A stretch of DNA of 64,000 bases from Allocoleopsis franciscana PCC 7113 (GCF_000317515.1 NC_019738.1:4118001-4182000); one strand, 5' to 3'. Numbered from the stretch's first letter, positions 26,171-35,404 are shown. The notes: generated by a model from the letters alone, not told the origin. Numbers and translations: made by a program.

Positions 26171-28399
26171 ATGCCTCGCATCAAACGTCGTCACTTTTTG
26201 CAATCTACGGCTTCGCTGCTTGCGACTCTGGGTTTAAGCCAACTGGATCTTCAAAGAGCAGGCGATCGCTACGGTCGTGCTCTCGCGCAAGGGACACCGC
26301 GTAAACTGGCTTTGCTCGTTGGAATTAATGAATATCCTGAAACCGGTGAATATAGTGCCTTGCGGGGATGTATCACTGATGTGGATTTGCAGCGACATCT
26401 TCTGATCAGCCGCTTTGGCTTCAATCCCAAAAACATCCTTACCCTGACGGATAAACAAGCCACCCGTCAAGGCATCCTCACCGCCTTTGAGGAACACCTA
26501 ATTAAGCAAGCTCAACCTGGGGATGTGGTGGTGTATCACTTCTCCGGACATGGTTCCCAAGTGCGTGACCCAGATTGTGATGCACCCAATTGCCTCAACA
26601 GTACCTTTGTGCCCGTTGATAGTGTCGCCGCCACGGGAACTCGCGGGTCAGGAGACGTGGTGCAAGATATCATGGGGCACACCTTGTTTCTACTGATGTA
26701 CGCCCTGAAAACAGAAAACGTCACCGCCGTCCTCGATAGCTGCCACTCCGGAGGCGGCACGAGAGGAAATCTCCAAGTGCGATCGCTCAGAGGTGGCGAT
26801 CAACTTCAAATTGCCAATACTGAACGAGAATATCAGCAGCGGTTGCTGTCGATGGTGAATCTTGCACCGGATGAATTTAAGCGACTCCGCCGTCAAGGGG
26901 TGGCGAAAGGCGTGGTGATTGCCTCCACCAAACCCGAACAAGTGGCAGCCGATGCCGCGTTCAACGATATTTATGCGGGTGCGTTTACCTATATCATGAC
27001 CCAGTATCTGTGGCAGCAAACGAGGAGTGAGACACTGGGGAGTGTGGTGGTTAATGTGGCTCGAAGTACCAAAAAAGCCTCGTTTACAGGGCAAGACCCC
27101 TTAGCTGAAGTTAAGCCAAACAGCGACTATAAGCAGCGCAACGTCTACTTTGTTGAGCAACAGACGCCACCGGCAGAAGCCGTGATTTTGGGGGTAGAAG
27201 GCGATCTCGCTCAACTGTGGCTGGGGGGTGTTAACCCCAAAAGTCTGCAAGCCTTTGAGCAAGGAACCATTTTCTCCATTATCGATTCCCAAGGCAACCC
27301 TCAAGGACAAGTCGTCTTGGAATCGCGCCAAGCAGAAACATTAATTGGGCGGGGCAAACTCTTGGGGAAAGCCCAACCGGGAGCATTTTTGCAAGAACAA
27401 GTGCGCGGGGTTGCCAACGATGTCACTTTATGTATTGGGATTGATCCCTCCCTCGGCAATGACGCAACAGCCGCCAAACAAGCTCTACAATCCATTCGGC
27501 GCATTGAAGCCATACCCCTGCAACAAAAGGAAGTGCATTACATCTTCGGGCGGATGACTGATGCTTATTCCCGACAGTTGCAACAACAAAGAGTTACGAA
27601 ACTGCCTCCAGTTGGCAGTGTTGGCTTATTCACTCCTGGACTAGAGTTAATTCCTGACTCCTTCGGTGCGGCGGATGAATCGGTAAGCGCTGCCACGAAT
27701 CGCCTACAAGCCAAGTTTAAATCCCTGCTAGCCGCTCATCTGGTCAAACTCATTCTTAATTCCGATTCATCCCGCCTGAACGTAACGGCAGTGATGAATC
27801 GAGAAGATCAAAAGGAAGTTCTCGCTACCGCTTTCACCGTTCGAGGAAGTGTGGGTCAAGCATCCTTCCCCAATCGACCCACTCAACCCCTGCCTGCTGA
27901 TGCCAGCAAGTTACCCCTAGGAACACGGGTGCAGTTTCGCATTAACAACAAGGAGTCTCGCGATCTTTATCTCAGCATCCTCGTAATCGATCCAACGGGT
28001 GAGATCTCGGTAATCTTCCCCAACCAATGGAGTGCAACCGACGATGTGATGCGAGTCAAAGCGGGGCAGACGATACAGATTCCAGACCCCAGCAAGGGTG
28101 ATAGTTTTGCCCTTGTAGCTCAAGAACCGAAAGGAGTGGCAGAAGCGTTAATTATCGCCAGTGCTACGCCCATGAGTAAGGCACTTCAGGGCTTACGGGA
28201 AGTTGCCACACGAGGAGGAAACACCAGAGGATTCTTGACTCCCAATGAACCCACGGAGGTGATTGGCAGTTTTCTGGATGACATTGACAGGGGGACTCGC
28301 GGCAGTCGAAGTTCCAACACGGCACAGCCAAGTCAAGGGGTTAAGAGTGTCGATACCAGCCAGATGGCGGCAATGTCGATTACCTTTGAGGTGATTTGA
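26171..28399 (+). CDS. Tat-exported orthocaspase (peptidase C14) with DUF4384-like domain
   Basis: The 742-residue protein starts MPRIKRRHFLQSTASLLATLGLS, a twin-arginine signal (RRHFLQ) with a short hydrophobic stretch, predicting export in folded form. Residues about 43-270 are the p20 caspase fold, with catalytic H127 in HFSGHGSQ and C191 in DSCHSGGG, so the protease should cleave after basic residues as metacaspases do. The C-terminal half contains a DUF4384-like domain (TRVQFRINNKESRDLYLSILVIDPTGEISVIFPN, about 575-640), frequent in exported regulatory proteins. Cyanobacterial orthocaspases are linked to stress and cell death, but the role of this one is not shown. It is monocistronic in appearance. 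Confidence 0.93.
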   Translation: MPRIKRRHFLQSTASLLATLGLSQLDLQRAGDRYGRALAQGTPRKLALLVGINEYPETGEYSALRGCITDVDLQRHLLISRFGFNPKNILTLTDKQATRQGILTAFEEHLIKQAQPGDVVVYHFSGHGSQVRDPDCDAPNCLNSTFVPVDSVAATGTRGSGDVVQDIMGHTLFLLMYALKTENVTAVLDSCHSGGGTRGNLQVRSLRGGDQLQIANTEREYQQRLLSMVNLAPDEFKRLRRQGVAKGVVIASTKPEQVAADAAFNDIYAGAFTYIMTQYLWQQTRSETLGSVVVNVARSTKKASFTGQDPLAEVKPNSDYKQRNVYFVEQQTPPAEAVILGVEGDLAQLWLGGVNPKSLQAFEQGTIFSIIDSQGNPQGQVVLESRQAETLIGRGKLLGKAQPGAFLQEQVRGVANDVTLCIGIDPSLGNDATAAKQALQSIRRIEAIPLQQKEVHYIFGRMTDAYSRQLQQQRVTKLPPVGSVGLFTPGLELIPDSFGAADESVSAATNRLQAKFKSLLAAHLVKLILNSDSSRLNVTAVMNREDQKEVLATAFTVRGSVGQASFPNRPTQPLPADASKLPLGTRVQFRINNKESRDLYLSILVIDPTGEISVIFPNQWSATDDVMRVKAGQTIQIPDPSKGDSFALVAQEPKGVAEALIIASATPMSKALQGLREVATRGGNTRGFLTPNEPTEVIGSFLDDIDRGTRGSRSSNTAQPSQGVKSVDTSQMAAMSITFEVI

Positions 28400-28446
28400 A
28401 AAAGGCAAAAGGCAAAAGGGAAAAAGAACTTTAGTAGAAAATCACA

Positions 28447-28502
28447 GTTTGTAGTGAGGACTTTAGTCCTCTCACAGTGGGCGCTGAAGGCTCACTACAA
28501 AC
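28447..28502. repeat. Palindromic element with 12-bp terminal inverted repeats
   Basis: GTTTGTAGTGAG at 28447-28458 is inverted as CTCACTACAAAC at 28491-28502. Inside are two further small dyads (AGGACTTTAGTCCT and GCGCTGAAGGC). The 56-base size and internal stems are typical of non-coding mobile or REP-like repeats in cyanobacteria. Confidence 0.75.
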
Positions 28503-28537
28503 ATGCTTTGATTAAGGGTAATCAACCGCATACCGTA

Positions 28538-28781
28538 TACAGCAGATTGCAGGTAAATAGATCACATCTGTAGGGGCGAAGGATTTGGGCGATCAGCTAT
28601 AAATTACAGCAGATTTCAGGTAAATGAAGTACAGTTCCCCCTTTAATAAGGGGGGTTAGGGGGGTCAAAATGTACCTCATCAAATTGAAATCCGCTGTAA
28701 TTAAAAAGATTTTCTCACCCAATGCTTTGCCCGTTCCCCTAACATCGATTCCTGTACTTTATAAACGTGCAATCCGCTGTA
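28538..28781. repeat. Nested MITE-like elements
   Basis: The outer pair is TACAGCAGATTGCA (28538-28551) and its inverse TGCAATCCGCTGTA (28768-28781). An inner pair, AATTACAGCAGATTTCA (28603-28619) and TGAAATCCGCTGTAATT (28686-28702), lies inside. The shared CAGCRGATT core means both belong to one family, one inserted in or duplicated within the other. The inner element contains a CCCCCTTTAATAAGGGGG palindrome seen again near 55285. No reading frame is present. Confidence 0.75.
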
Positions 28782-28794
28782 AGTCCTGTAGAAA

Positions 28795-30888
28795 TTATTG
28801 ACAATTCAAATAAGTGTATCGGCTCAGACTCTTCTCATAGTTTTGTAGCAACAATTGAGATTCTTCCAAGGTAATCCGGTTCTCTTGCAGAGCTTGCTCG
28901 GTGCTACGGCGGATACTTTCTACCAAGTCTTCGCTATCGTACTGCACGTAACCCAAAACCTCTTTCATGGTGTCGCCTTTCACCACATGTTCAATTTCGT
29001 AGCCCCTAGGGGTTAAGTTAATGTGGACGGCGTTGGTGTCACCAAACAGGTTATGGAGGTTGCCCATAATCTCTTGGTAGGCACCGGCTAGGAATAAACC
29101 CAAGTAATAGGGTTCTTTGGATTGGCGATTTTGGATTGGCGATTTTGGATTGGGGGAATTCGGGATTGGCGATGAATCCCTCTCCCCGACTTCTCTAAGA
29201 GGGTGTAATTCCAACACCGATTTGACATCCCGCAGGTCAATAAATTGGGCAATCTTGCCATCGCTGTCGCAAGTGAGATCCGCTAAAATCCCCCGACGCG
29301 TCGGTTCTTCATCGAGTCGATGGATGGGCAGAATTGGAAACAGTTGATCAATCGCCCAAGAATCGGGTACGGATTGAAAGACGGAGAGGTTGACGTAGTA
29401 AATCGACGCCATCGTTTTTTCCAAGTCTTCCAAGTCATCAGGAACGTAGTCCTGAGTCCTGGCAATTTCCAGAATCTTGTGGCAGCATACCCAGTAGAGT
29501 TGCTCCGCTCTAGCTCGCTGGGTCAGGCTGAGATAACCCAGACTAAACAAGCTTTTCGCTTCTTCTAGGAACTGGAGAGCGTCGTGATAGGCTTCCTGGT
29601 AATTCTCGACGTTGATGTTACTGTAGGTTTCCCACAGGTTGCGGATAATCAGATGTTCTTTTTCTTGCAACGGCACAGGTGTTTCTGATGGAACATCGCT
29701 CGTGCCCAGAACATCGAAGACAAGCACCGATTGATGGGAGGCGATCGCTCGTCCACTCTCACTCACTAGGATGGGTACACCTAACTGACGTGCCTCACAA
29801 GCTTCCTTCACCTCGGCAACAATGTCATTGGCATAATTTTGCATGTTGTAGTTCTTCGAGGCATAGAAGTTGGTTTTGGAACCGTCGTAGTCGATCGCTA
29901 AACCGCCGCCGACATCAAGGTAGTGCATATTCGCACCCAAGGCGCTCAGCTCCACGTAAATCTGACTAGCCTCTCGGATGGCATCCTTAATCACCCCAAT
30001 GGCAGAGATTTGAGAGCCAATATGGAAATGCAGCAATTGCAAGGAATGGAGTATCCCTGCTGCACCAAGTTGCTCAACACAATTTAAGATTTCAGGTAGG
30101 GTTAGACCAAATTTAGCGCGATCACCGGCCGATTCTCCCCAACGTCCCGTGCCTTTTGTGGTGAGTTTTGCTCGAACTCCCAGGATCGGCTCGATTCCCA
30201 ACCGCCGTGCTGCTTCGATCACTAACGGCACTTCTTCGAGTTGTTCTAGAACAATCACGGGTTTGTGCCCAATCCGGATCGCTAATAGAGCCGTTTCAAT
30301 ATATTCCTGGTCTTTGTAACCATTACAAATCAGCAAGGAATTCGGCGTCTTTAAGGTTGCCAGAGCAATCATCAGTTCCGGTTTAGAACCGGCTTCTAGA
30401 CCAAATTGATACGGTTGACCAAATCGCACTAAATCTTCAACTAGATGGCGTTGCTGGTTACATTTGACGGGAAATACGCCTTGATAGGTGCCGGGGTACT
30501 TGTAACGAGCGATCGCTTTGGCAAAGCAAGCATTCAACCGCTCAATCCGGTCTTCCAAGATATCCGAAAAGCGAATTAACAGGGGTAATCCTAGATTCCG
30601 CTGTCGCAGGGACTCTACGAGCTCAAATAAATCCAGAGAACCGCCGCGATCGCCTTTGGGGGAAACGGTAACATGACCCGCCGCGTTAATCGAAAAGTAT
30701 GGCTCTCCCCATCCCTGAATCCGATAAAGCTTCTCACTGTGCTCGATTGTCCAGGATTTCGTAGGAGATAGGGGATGGGGCGGATTGGGTTCAACACCAG
30801 CCGTGGGTTTAATTTTGAGTCGCGTTTGATCCTCGTTGGCGCTCTCTTCTAGTATGTTGCCTGTTTTGGGCGTCAACTTTACCCCCAT
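28795..30888 (-). CDS. speA: Biosynthetic arginine decarboxylase
   Basis: The 697-residue fold-III PLP enzyme converts arginine to agmatine and CO2, the first step of cyanobacterial polyamine synthesis. The PLP lysine is K142 in YQGVFPVKCNQQRHLVEDL. Other markers are the glycine-rich phosphate loop in MHYLDVGGGLAIDYDGS and the C-terminal PYYLGLFLAGAYQEIMGNLHNLFGDTNAVH. The first 45 residues are a disordered extension. Between LHPLREVG and EPYYLG lies an in-frame low-complexity insert (about residues 563-590, rich in S, P, N and Q) encoded by the short tandem repeats at 29117-29156. The rest of the protein is intact, so the insert is probably tolerated in a surface loop. The pot locus at 50.7-56.3 kb is a functional relative. 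Confidence 0.95.
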   Translation of the reverse strand: MGVKLTPKTGNILEESANEDQTRLKIKPTAGVEPNPPHPLSPTKSWTIEHSEKLYRIQGWGEPYFSINAAGHVTVSPKGDRGGSLDLFELVESLRQRNLGLPLLIRFSDILEDRIERLNACFAKAIARYKYPGTYQGVFPVKCNQQRHLVEDLVRFGQPYQFGLEAGSKPELMIALATLKTPNSLLICNGYKDQEYIETALLAIRIGHKPVIVLEQLEEVPLVIEAARRLGIEPILGVRAKLTTKGTGRWGESAGDRAKFGLTLPEILNCVEQLGAAGILHSLQLLHFHIGSQISAIGVIKDAIREASQIYVELSALGANMHYLDVGGGLAIDYDGSKTNFYASKNYNMQNYANDIVAEVKEACEARQLGVPILVSESGRAIASHQSVLVFDVLGTSDVPSETPVPLQEKEHLIIRNLWETYSNINVENYQEAYHDALQFLEEAKSLFSLGYLSLTQRARAEQLYWVCCHKILEIARTQDYVPDDLEDLEKTMASIYYVNLSVFQSVPDSWAIDQLFPILPIHRLDEEPTRRGILADLTCDSDGKIAQFIDLRDVKSVLELHPLREVGERDSSPIPNSPNPKSPIQNRQSKEPYYLGLFLAGAYQEIMGNLHNLFGDTNAVHINLTPRGYEIEHVVKGDTMKEVLGYVQYDSEDLVESIRRSTEQALQENRITLEESQLLLQNYEKSLSRYTYLNCQ
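29117..29156. repeat. 14-bp tandem repeat inside speA
   Basis: TTGGATTGGCGATT occurs twice in tandem (29117-29130, 29131-29144) followed by a partial third unit (TTGGATTGGGGG). The same words reappear at about 29164-29173 (GGATTGGCGA). The unit resembles intergenic cyanobacterial repeats but here stays in frame with speA and encodes the S/P/N/Q-rich insert. Confidence 0.85.
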
Positions 30889-31272
30889 TCTCTTGAATTC
30901 CTTACCAATAACTGTCTCTTGTCGCCACTCTAGCGCATTTGTTAGCGATCGAAGAATTTTAGATTTTACATTTTAAAATGAGGTTAGTTTCACATCGCCG
31001 GGTAAAATTTACCTTTGGGTTTCAGCCTTGGGTCTATCACCCGTAACGAGGGTAAACTGGCTATCCTAAGCCGTCGCTATCACAACCCGCCTCATTGATT
31101 TTGGCTCTGCAATGCGCTCATCGTGAAAAATAAAGAAGTGGCTAGAGAGGAAAGCCATGCTAGAATTCCCACATCATGGTGACTAATACCTTGTAACAAT
31201 GCGAACAGTACGTTAAATCGTGAGCTTCGCTTCACCCATGTCTCAAGATTATCCTGACCGTTAAGGGCGTCG
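30889..31272. other. Divergent intergenic region with two palindromes
   Basis: This 384-base region separates speA (minus) from the gene at 31273 (plus). CATTTTAAAATG (30969-30980) and GGTAAAATTTACC (31001-31013) are perfect or near-perfect dyads within 130 bases of the speA start, and are possible operator sites. A minus-strand frame of 63 codons at 31092-31283 has no family resemblance and overlaps the plus gene start; I do not call it. Confidence 0.4.
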
Positions 31273-31992
31273 ATGCTCAACATATCTAGTAATCCGTCTG
31301 AACTGCAACACCGTTTACAGGCATTTAAGCAGTTGCTCTACAAACATCCGTTTGCCTTTTGCGGTGGACTGTGGGTACTGCTGGTCTTTTTAGCGGGAGT
31401 GGCAACGTTAGGTCTTTTTAACCCAGGGCCAATCGAGGAAGGGGGGTCTCGACCCTTACCTCCTCACACGACTTTTGAAAAGGTCACGGGAAAACCGCCG
31501 AGTTTCAAGATCTGGAAGTCCTCGAAGCCAGAACCAACGCCTGTAATGACCCAAAAGGACTCTACGCCAGAACAAGTTCCTTTTACGAGTGTTGAGGAAT
31601 CCACGCCTAAACAAGATTTACCTTTGTCCCTGTTGGGTGCCATTGCTCTGGGATGTGCAGGAGGGTCTTTATTGCTGACTCAAATCCTGAAGTACTCCGC
31701 TGAGAGTTATGAAAAGTCAAGACGGTTAAAACCCGTGGGAACGATCCGCAAAAAACGGCGGAACCCACCCCCCAAGAGCCGTCCCGTTCCTAGACCGCCA
31801 CAGTCGGTAAATTCAAAACCCAAATCCCAGGATATCAACCCGTCAATCGTCACCCAGGATCGGTCTCTGGCTCAGATTACCGTATTGCCACCCGAACAGA
31901 GCCATCCTCTCGATGGGGGAAAGGAGAGTCTGGCTGACATGATGGATTTACGCAAGCGATATTCTCTTTCTTCGTTGATGCGTGATAAATAG
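31273..31992 (+). CDS. Membrane protein with two hydrophobic segments, function unknown
   Basis: The 239-residue product is not recognised. It has a first hydrophobic helix at about 25-50 (HPFAFCGGLWVLLVFLAGVATLGLF), a Pro/Ser/Thr/Glu-rich linker at about 52-112, and a second helix at about 114-142 (LPLSLLGAIALGCAGGSLLLTQIL). A basic, proline-rich tail (KKRRNPPPKSRPVPRPPQ) follows. Predicted topology puts the linker outside and both ends in the cytoplasm. The tail could bind nucleic acid or acidic lipids, but no motif proves this. It is convergent with the CHAT gene. Confidence 0.8.
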   Translation: MLNISSNPSELQHRLQAFKQLLYKHPFAFCGGLWVLLVFLAGVATLGLFNPGPIEEGGSRPLPPHTTFEKVTGKPPSFKIWKSSKPEPTPVMTQKDSTPEQVPFTSVEESTPKQDLPLSLLGAIALGCAGGSLLLTQILKYSAESYEKSRRLKPVGTIRKKRRNPPPKSRPVPRPPQSVNSKPKSQDINPSIVTQDRSLAQITVLPPEQSHPLDGGKESLADMMDLRKRYSLSSLMRDK

Positions 31993-32051
31993 TTAGGGGG
32001 TTAGCCCTTGGAAAATGGATGCATTCTCAGCATCCACTTTTGGAGCCAGGG

Positions 32052-34568
32052 CTACTTTGCCGCTAAAAGCGATCGCCAATCTTGAATCGCCTTTTCCGTC
32101 CACAGCCAATTTTGGCTCAGGGCGTCGGGTTGAAAATTAACCGGGTCATTACTCAGCACATATTGGCGCATATTCAGGGATTTGCTCAACAGGCTAGCCC
32201 GTTGAGCGGTTGGCTGTTTTTGAGCTTCTTGCCGCAGTCCCAATGCCAACCCGGCATAGATCGTCAGGGTTTCTTGGTCGGGAGTGGCTTGTGGAACATT
32301 GCCCCCCGATTGGGAGGCAGTTTTCAGTTGCAGCGCCTCAAACCAGGCATTGTTGGCGCGACCATAATTACCTTCCGTATAATAGGCAAACCCCAGTGCC
32401 GCCAGGTAAGGAACCGACTTGGGATTCCCCTTGCGAGCCATTTCCCAGTATTTTCGGGCATCACTGAGATCGTAGTTTTTGCTCCCTCTTTCGCTTTGTT
32501 CTTTTTTGAGTGACTGCCATGCCAAACGCCCTCTTAAGAAAGACACGGCTGGGTCATCGAGTTTCGTGACCGGAACAGCCGCCAAAGCCGCTTCCGCCGG
32601 TGGCAAAGCTTCTCGATTCAGTAATTCCTCAACAGCATTGAGTCCTGTCGGGATATTTTCCTGGCTGAACTGTTCGATCGCGATCGCTGTTACATTGGGG
32701 GTATCCAGTTTTGCCAGAGAACTCTTCGTCCCATCGGTAGGTAGAGTTGGAGTGGAAGGATTTTGCTGAGTCATATCCCCAATTTGGGGGTTACGGTTTT
32801 GGAAGATTAAAAAGCCTAATAGGGCGATCGCTAAGGCTCCCATCGCCCCGATCACGAGCCACACCCTAGGAATCCCACGTAACTTTTGCCACCCACGATT
32901 TACACCCTGGGAGGGTCTTTGTTCAACGGCTTGGGTGGTGCTGGTACGAGTATCCGGTTGAGCCGATGATGCGCCAGTTGCCCCAGAAGATGCCGTAATG
33001 GATTCCCCCTGTGCAGTCGGTGTGGGGTCAGAGGCATGGGCGGGTAATTCCCAACTCACCGCCTCTGAGCGATTTTGCGCCCCCTGATCCGCCTCAATAT
33101 GAGGCCGCACCACTTCCGGAGTCGGTGGAGACGACGGTTCTATCTGATTGAGCAAACCCCGAATAAAGTCCGCTGGGTTTTCCTCATCTGGCGCGTCTGA
33201 ACCCTTTAAATCCAGGAAAAAGCTGTCTAGCTCATCCTCATCATCGGGGGGAAGTGGGGGTCTGGCAGAGCGGGTAAAGATGATATCCTCCGTTTTCGGC
33301 ACCAAGGGTGTGTCAGGAAGTTCGGGGATCACAAACAGTTCTTCCCGTTTCTCTTGGGTGTCATTCGACAGGAAACCATCGAACTCTGGATGGAGATAGA
33401 GAACCGGTAGCGCCCAATACAACTGGTTTGAGCCGTAAGCAGAAATCAATCCCTGCCTTGCCCGACTTAGGCTCAGATCAATGGGATAGCCTTGATTGAG
33501 ATTGCGGTAAAGCAGGCGTGTCAGGGTCAGAGCTACCTCATCGGGAATCCGCTCAGCCATGGCTAAAACACCGGGAATTCCTCGTTTTACCAACGCTTCT
33601 GCCAGATTTCGCTCTTTCCCATTCTCTATAGCCTTGGATGTGGCGGTATAGGCACCCCGACAGGAGTTAAACACGGCTAGCTGAACACCGTTATTGACGA
33701 GCAATCCCGCTAAATCGTCGCCGTTCAGGGTTTCTGTAAGACCGGTTCTATTACTGACTAGATAAACATCTCCGCCGGAGTCACCCAAATTACTGTGACC
33801 GGCGTAATGGAAAACTTGATATTGACCTTGTTCCAAGGCTTGAGTGAGCTGTTCCCGTCCCGGCTGTTCCAGAACCGTTAGTTGAATGGCGGGGGGGCCA
33901 TTGGGAGTCCGTCTTTGCAGTTCTTCTTGTAGGTGGCTGGCTTCTTGCGCCAGTTCTAACATTTCCTGGTCACTAGGACCTGAAATCACCATTAGGATTT
34001 TCAGGGGTTGATTCGGTGAGGAGAGAAATCGCTGCGTCGGGTTCCAAAGTCCTGGCCCCAATTGGTAACGGGAGAAAGCGACATCGATCCCAGTGGCTAA
34101 GGGGCGATCGCCCGCGTGCATGACTTCCCAAGGCAAACGAGGTAAACGTGTTCCCTTCAGTCCTAGGCGCAGCCGCAAAACCTGACGTTGATTTTGGGCG
34201 ATCGCTTGCGCCATCATCCAGCTATCTCTCAAGCTACCTTGAAATAGAGCATTGTAGAGTTCATGGCCTAGCTCAACCAAGTTTTGGGTGGATGGATTGG
34301 CGGGTTCATCCCATTCCGACAAGAAAAAGACATCTTCGGTAAACGCCCCACCTCCCTGCAACAAGCCCAAGAGTGGGTCATTCATCAGTTGACGCGCCTG
34401 AGATAGCCAATGCTCCACAGGCCAGTGAACTTGCTCTTCTGCTAAGGGAACTCCTGGGGCGACGCGTTCAATTCGCACCAAATATTCGTCTTCTCCTAAG
34501 GGAGTCACAGAGATGTGAAATTCCTGTGCCACTGCTACTGGATCAATCCTGCTTAAATTCGAGGACAT
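32052..34568 (-). CDS. CHAT-domain protein with transmembrane segment and TPR-like tail
   Basis: I start at the ATG at 34568 (MSSNLSRIDP); an in-frame ATG at 34601 would add 11 residues. The caspase-like CHAT domain has YQVFHYAGHSNLGDSGGDVYL and LAVFNSCRGAYTA: catalytic His 258 and Cys 303 from this start, both present. Preceding strands (KILMVISGPS) complete the fold. After an acidic, proline-rich linker there is one transmembrane helix (VWLVIGAMGALAIALLGFLIF, about 572-592) and a periplasmic TPR-like tail (AALGFAYYTEGNYGRANNAWFEALQL). CHAT proteases cut specific partners or act in signalling and defence; the substrate here is unknown. No adjacent gene suggests a partner. Confidence 0.92.
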   Translation of the reverse strand: MSSNLSRIDPVAVAQEFHISVTPLGEDEYLVRIERVAPGVPLAEEQVHWPVEHWLSQARQLMNDPLLGLLQGGGAFTEDVFFLSEWDEPANPSTQNLVELGHELYNALFQGSLRDSWMMAQAIAQNQRQVLRLRLGLKGTRLPRLPWEVMHAGDRPLATGIDVAFSRYQLGPGLWNPTQRFLSSPNQPLKILMVISGPSDQEMLELAQEASHLQEELQRRTPNGPPAIQLTVLEQPGREQLTQALEQGQYQVFHYAGHSNLGDSGGDVYLVSNRTGLTETLNGDDLAGLLVNNGVQLAVFNSCRGAYTATSKAIENGKERNLAEALVKRGIPGVLAMAERIPDEVALTLTRLLYRNLNQGYPIDLSLSRARQGLISAYGSNQLYWALPVLYLHPEFDGFLSNDTQEKREELFVIPELPDTPLVPKTEDIIFTRSARPPLPPDDEDELDSFFLDLKGSDAPDEENPADFIRGLLNQIEPSSPPTPEVVRPHIEADQGAQNRSEAVSWELPAHASDPTPTAQGESITASSGATGASSAQPDTRTSTTQAVEQRPSQGVNRGWQKLRGIPRVWLVIGAMGALAIALLGFLIFQNRNPQIGDMTQQNPSTPTLPTDGTKSSLAKLDTPNVTAIAIEQFSQENIPTGLNAVEELLNREALPPAEAALAAVPVTKLDDPAVSFLRGRLAWQSLKKEQSERGSKNYDLSDARKYWEMARKGNPKSVPYLAALGFAYYTEGNYGRANNAWFEALQLKTASQSGGNVPQATPDQETLTIYAGLALGLRQEAQKQPTAQRASLLSKSLNMRQYVLSNDPVNFQPDALSQNWLWTEKAIQDWRSLLAAK

Positions 34569-34713
34569 TGAGCTGAATCGTGAAAAGGCTTGAGGATGCA
34601 ATACCCCTATCTATTCTTAGATACCTTCAATTGCCTGAAAGTTTCCCAAATTTTTCCGGATGACTACGACCCATCTCGGAAGAGTGGAATGGTAGATGCA
34701 CCCTGATTGACGT

Positions 34714-34751
34714 TCCCTGGCTCACCGGTTTGAGTCGGGGATTTTTTTTTA
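34714..34751 (+). terminator. Terminator-like hairpin with long T-tract
   Basis: GGCTCA and TGAGTC arms around ACCGGTT form an imperfect hairpin, followed by GGGGA and nine T residues. It faces the plus strand, yet no plus-strand gene precedes it (CHAT runs minus). It may end an unannotated transcript or be part of a structured region. Confidence 0.4.
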
Positions 34752-34840
34752 ATGGGAAGTAAGAACTGAGGGATTAAACTTAAAAACGGTATTCAAGGCG
34801 GAAGGATGAAGCAAGAAAGTCCTATTTCATCCGACTTAAA

Positions 34841-34907
34841 GGGAGTTTGAGGCTCCCGCCCTGTCAAGAGCTACCCAACAAGGCTGGTCGGTAGGGTTCT
34901 CTAACCC
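34841..34907. other. Cluster of small stem-loops, possible structured RNA or repeat
   Basis: Three short hairpins occur in a row: GGGAG/CTCCC (34841-34845, 34853-34857), CTACC/GGTAG (34871-34875, 34890-34894) and GGGTT/AACCC (34894-34898, 34903-34907). The 578-base gap 34602-35179 otherwise contains no gene. It could be a non-coding RNA, a mobile-element remnant or chance. Confidence 0.25.
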
Positions 34908-35048
34908 AAAAGGTCTCCGGACTTTATACTTCATACTTTACCCTTCCTACTTCAGATAAATTTTTTTTGCCTAATACCTCGTTCACTATTGTAGGGCGCA
35001 AAGACCAAGCTGTCTGAGCGCACTTTGTCAAGCTGTCTACTCCGCTAC

Positions 35049-35084
35049 AAAAAACCTGCCCACCCAACAATGGCTGGGTAGGCG
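35049..35084 (-). terminator. Intrinsic terminator of the subtilase/OB-fold operon
   Basis: Read on the minus strand, GCCTACCCA pairs with TGGGTGGGC (one G-U pair) around an 8-base loop, followed by AGG and six T residues. It lies about 95 bases after the stop of the 35180-35404 gene, a convincing Rho-independent terminator. Confidence 0.8.
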
Positions 35085-35179
35085 AGTTTTCACACGGGTG
35101 TGAGCGAGTACCGTGTTTCTGATTGGCTTTCCGCTCACAAGATTAATGTAGAGAATCGGTCGTATCCCGACTCTCTCGA

Positions 35180-35404
35180 CTAATCGAGTACCTTAAAAGA
35201 CTTGACTTCCAGAACTGGGCCAATCATGGCGATGGTCATCACGTCATCTCGTACCTGTCCTTCAACCTTGACCTTGAGGTCAGATTTCTTTAACTCATCC
35301 GGGGCATCCTTCAGTTCATAAGTTTCCCCAGAGTCGCTAACCAGTGCCCAAGTACCTGTCCCTAGTCCTTTGCGTTCGATAACACCTTTTACACTAATAC
35401 TCAT
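35180..35404 (-). CDS. Small OB-fold-like protein of unknown function
   Basis: The 74-residue product MSISVKGVIERKGLGTGTWALVSD... has the strand pattern of an OB-fold: G-x-I-E...WALVSDSGETYEL, then LKVKVEGQVRDDVMTIAMIGPVLEVKSFKVL. No signal peptide is present. The ATG at 35404 overlaps the subtilase stop as ATGA, so I prefer it to a longer in-frame start at 35452 inside the subtilase. Translational coupling implies that the two act together. It may be an inhibitor, chaperone or regulator of the protease; that is inference from gene order. Confidence 0.85.
   Translation of the reverse strand: MSISVKGVIERKGLGTGTWALVSDSGETYELKDAPDELKKSDLKVKVEGQVRDDVMTIAMIGPVLEVKSFKVLD

Noticed and set aside
26074..26304. 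Plus-strand frame overlapping the orthocaspase start
   Set aside because: Overlaps the Tat signal in another frame and has random-looking composition.
31092..31283. Minus-strand 63-codon frame between speA and the next gene
   Set aside because: It overlaps the start of the plus-strand gene, lacks a ribosome binding site and matches no family.
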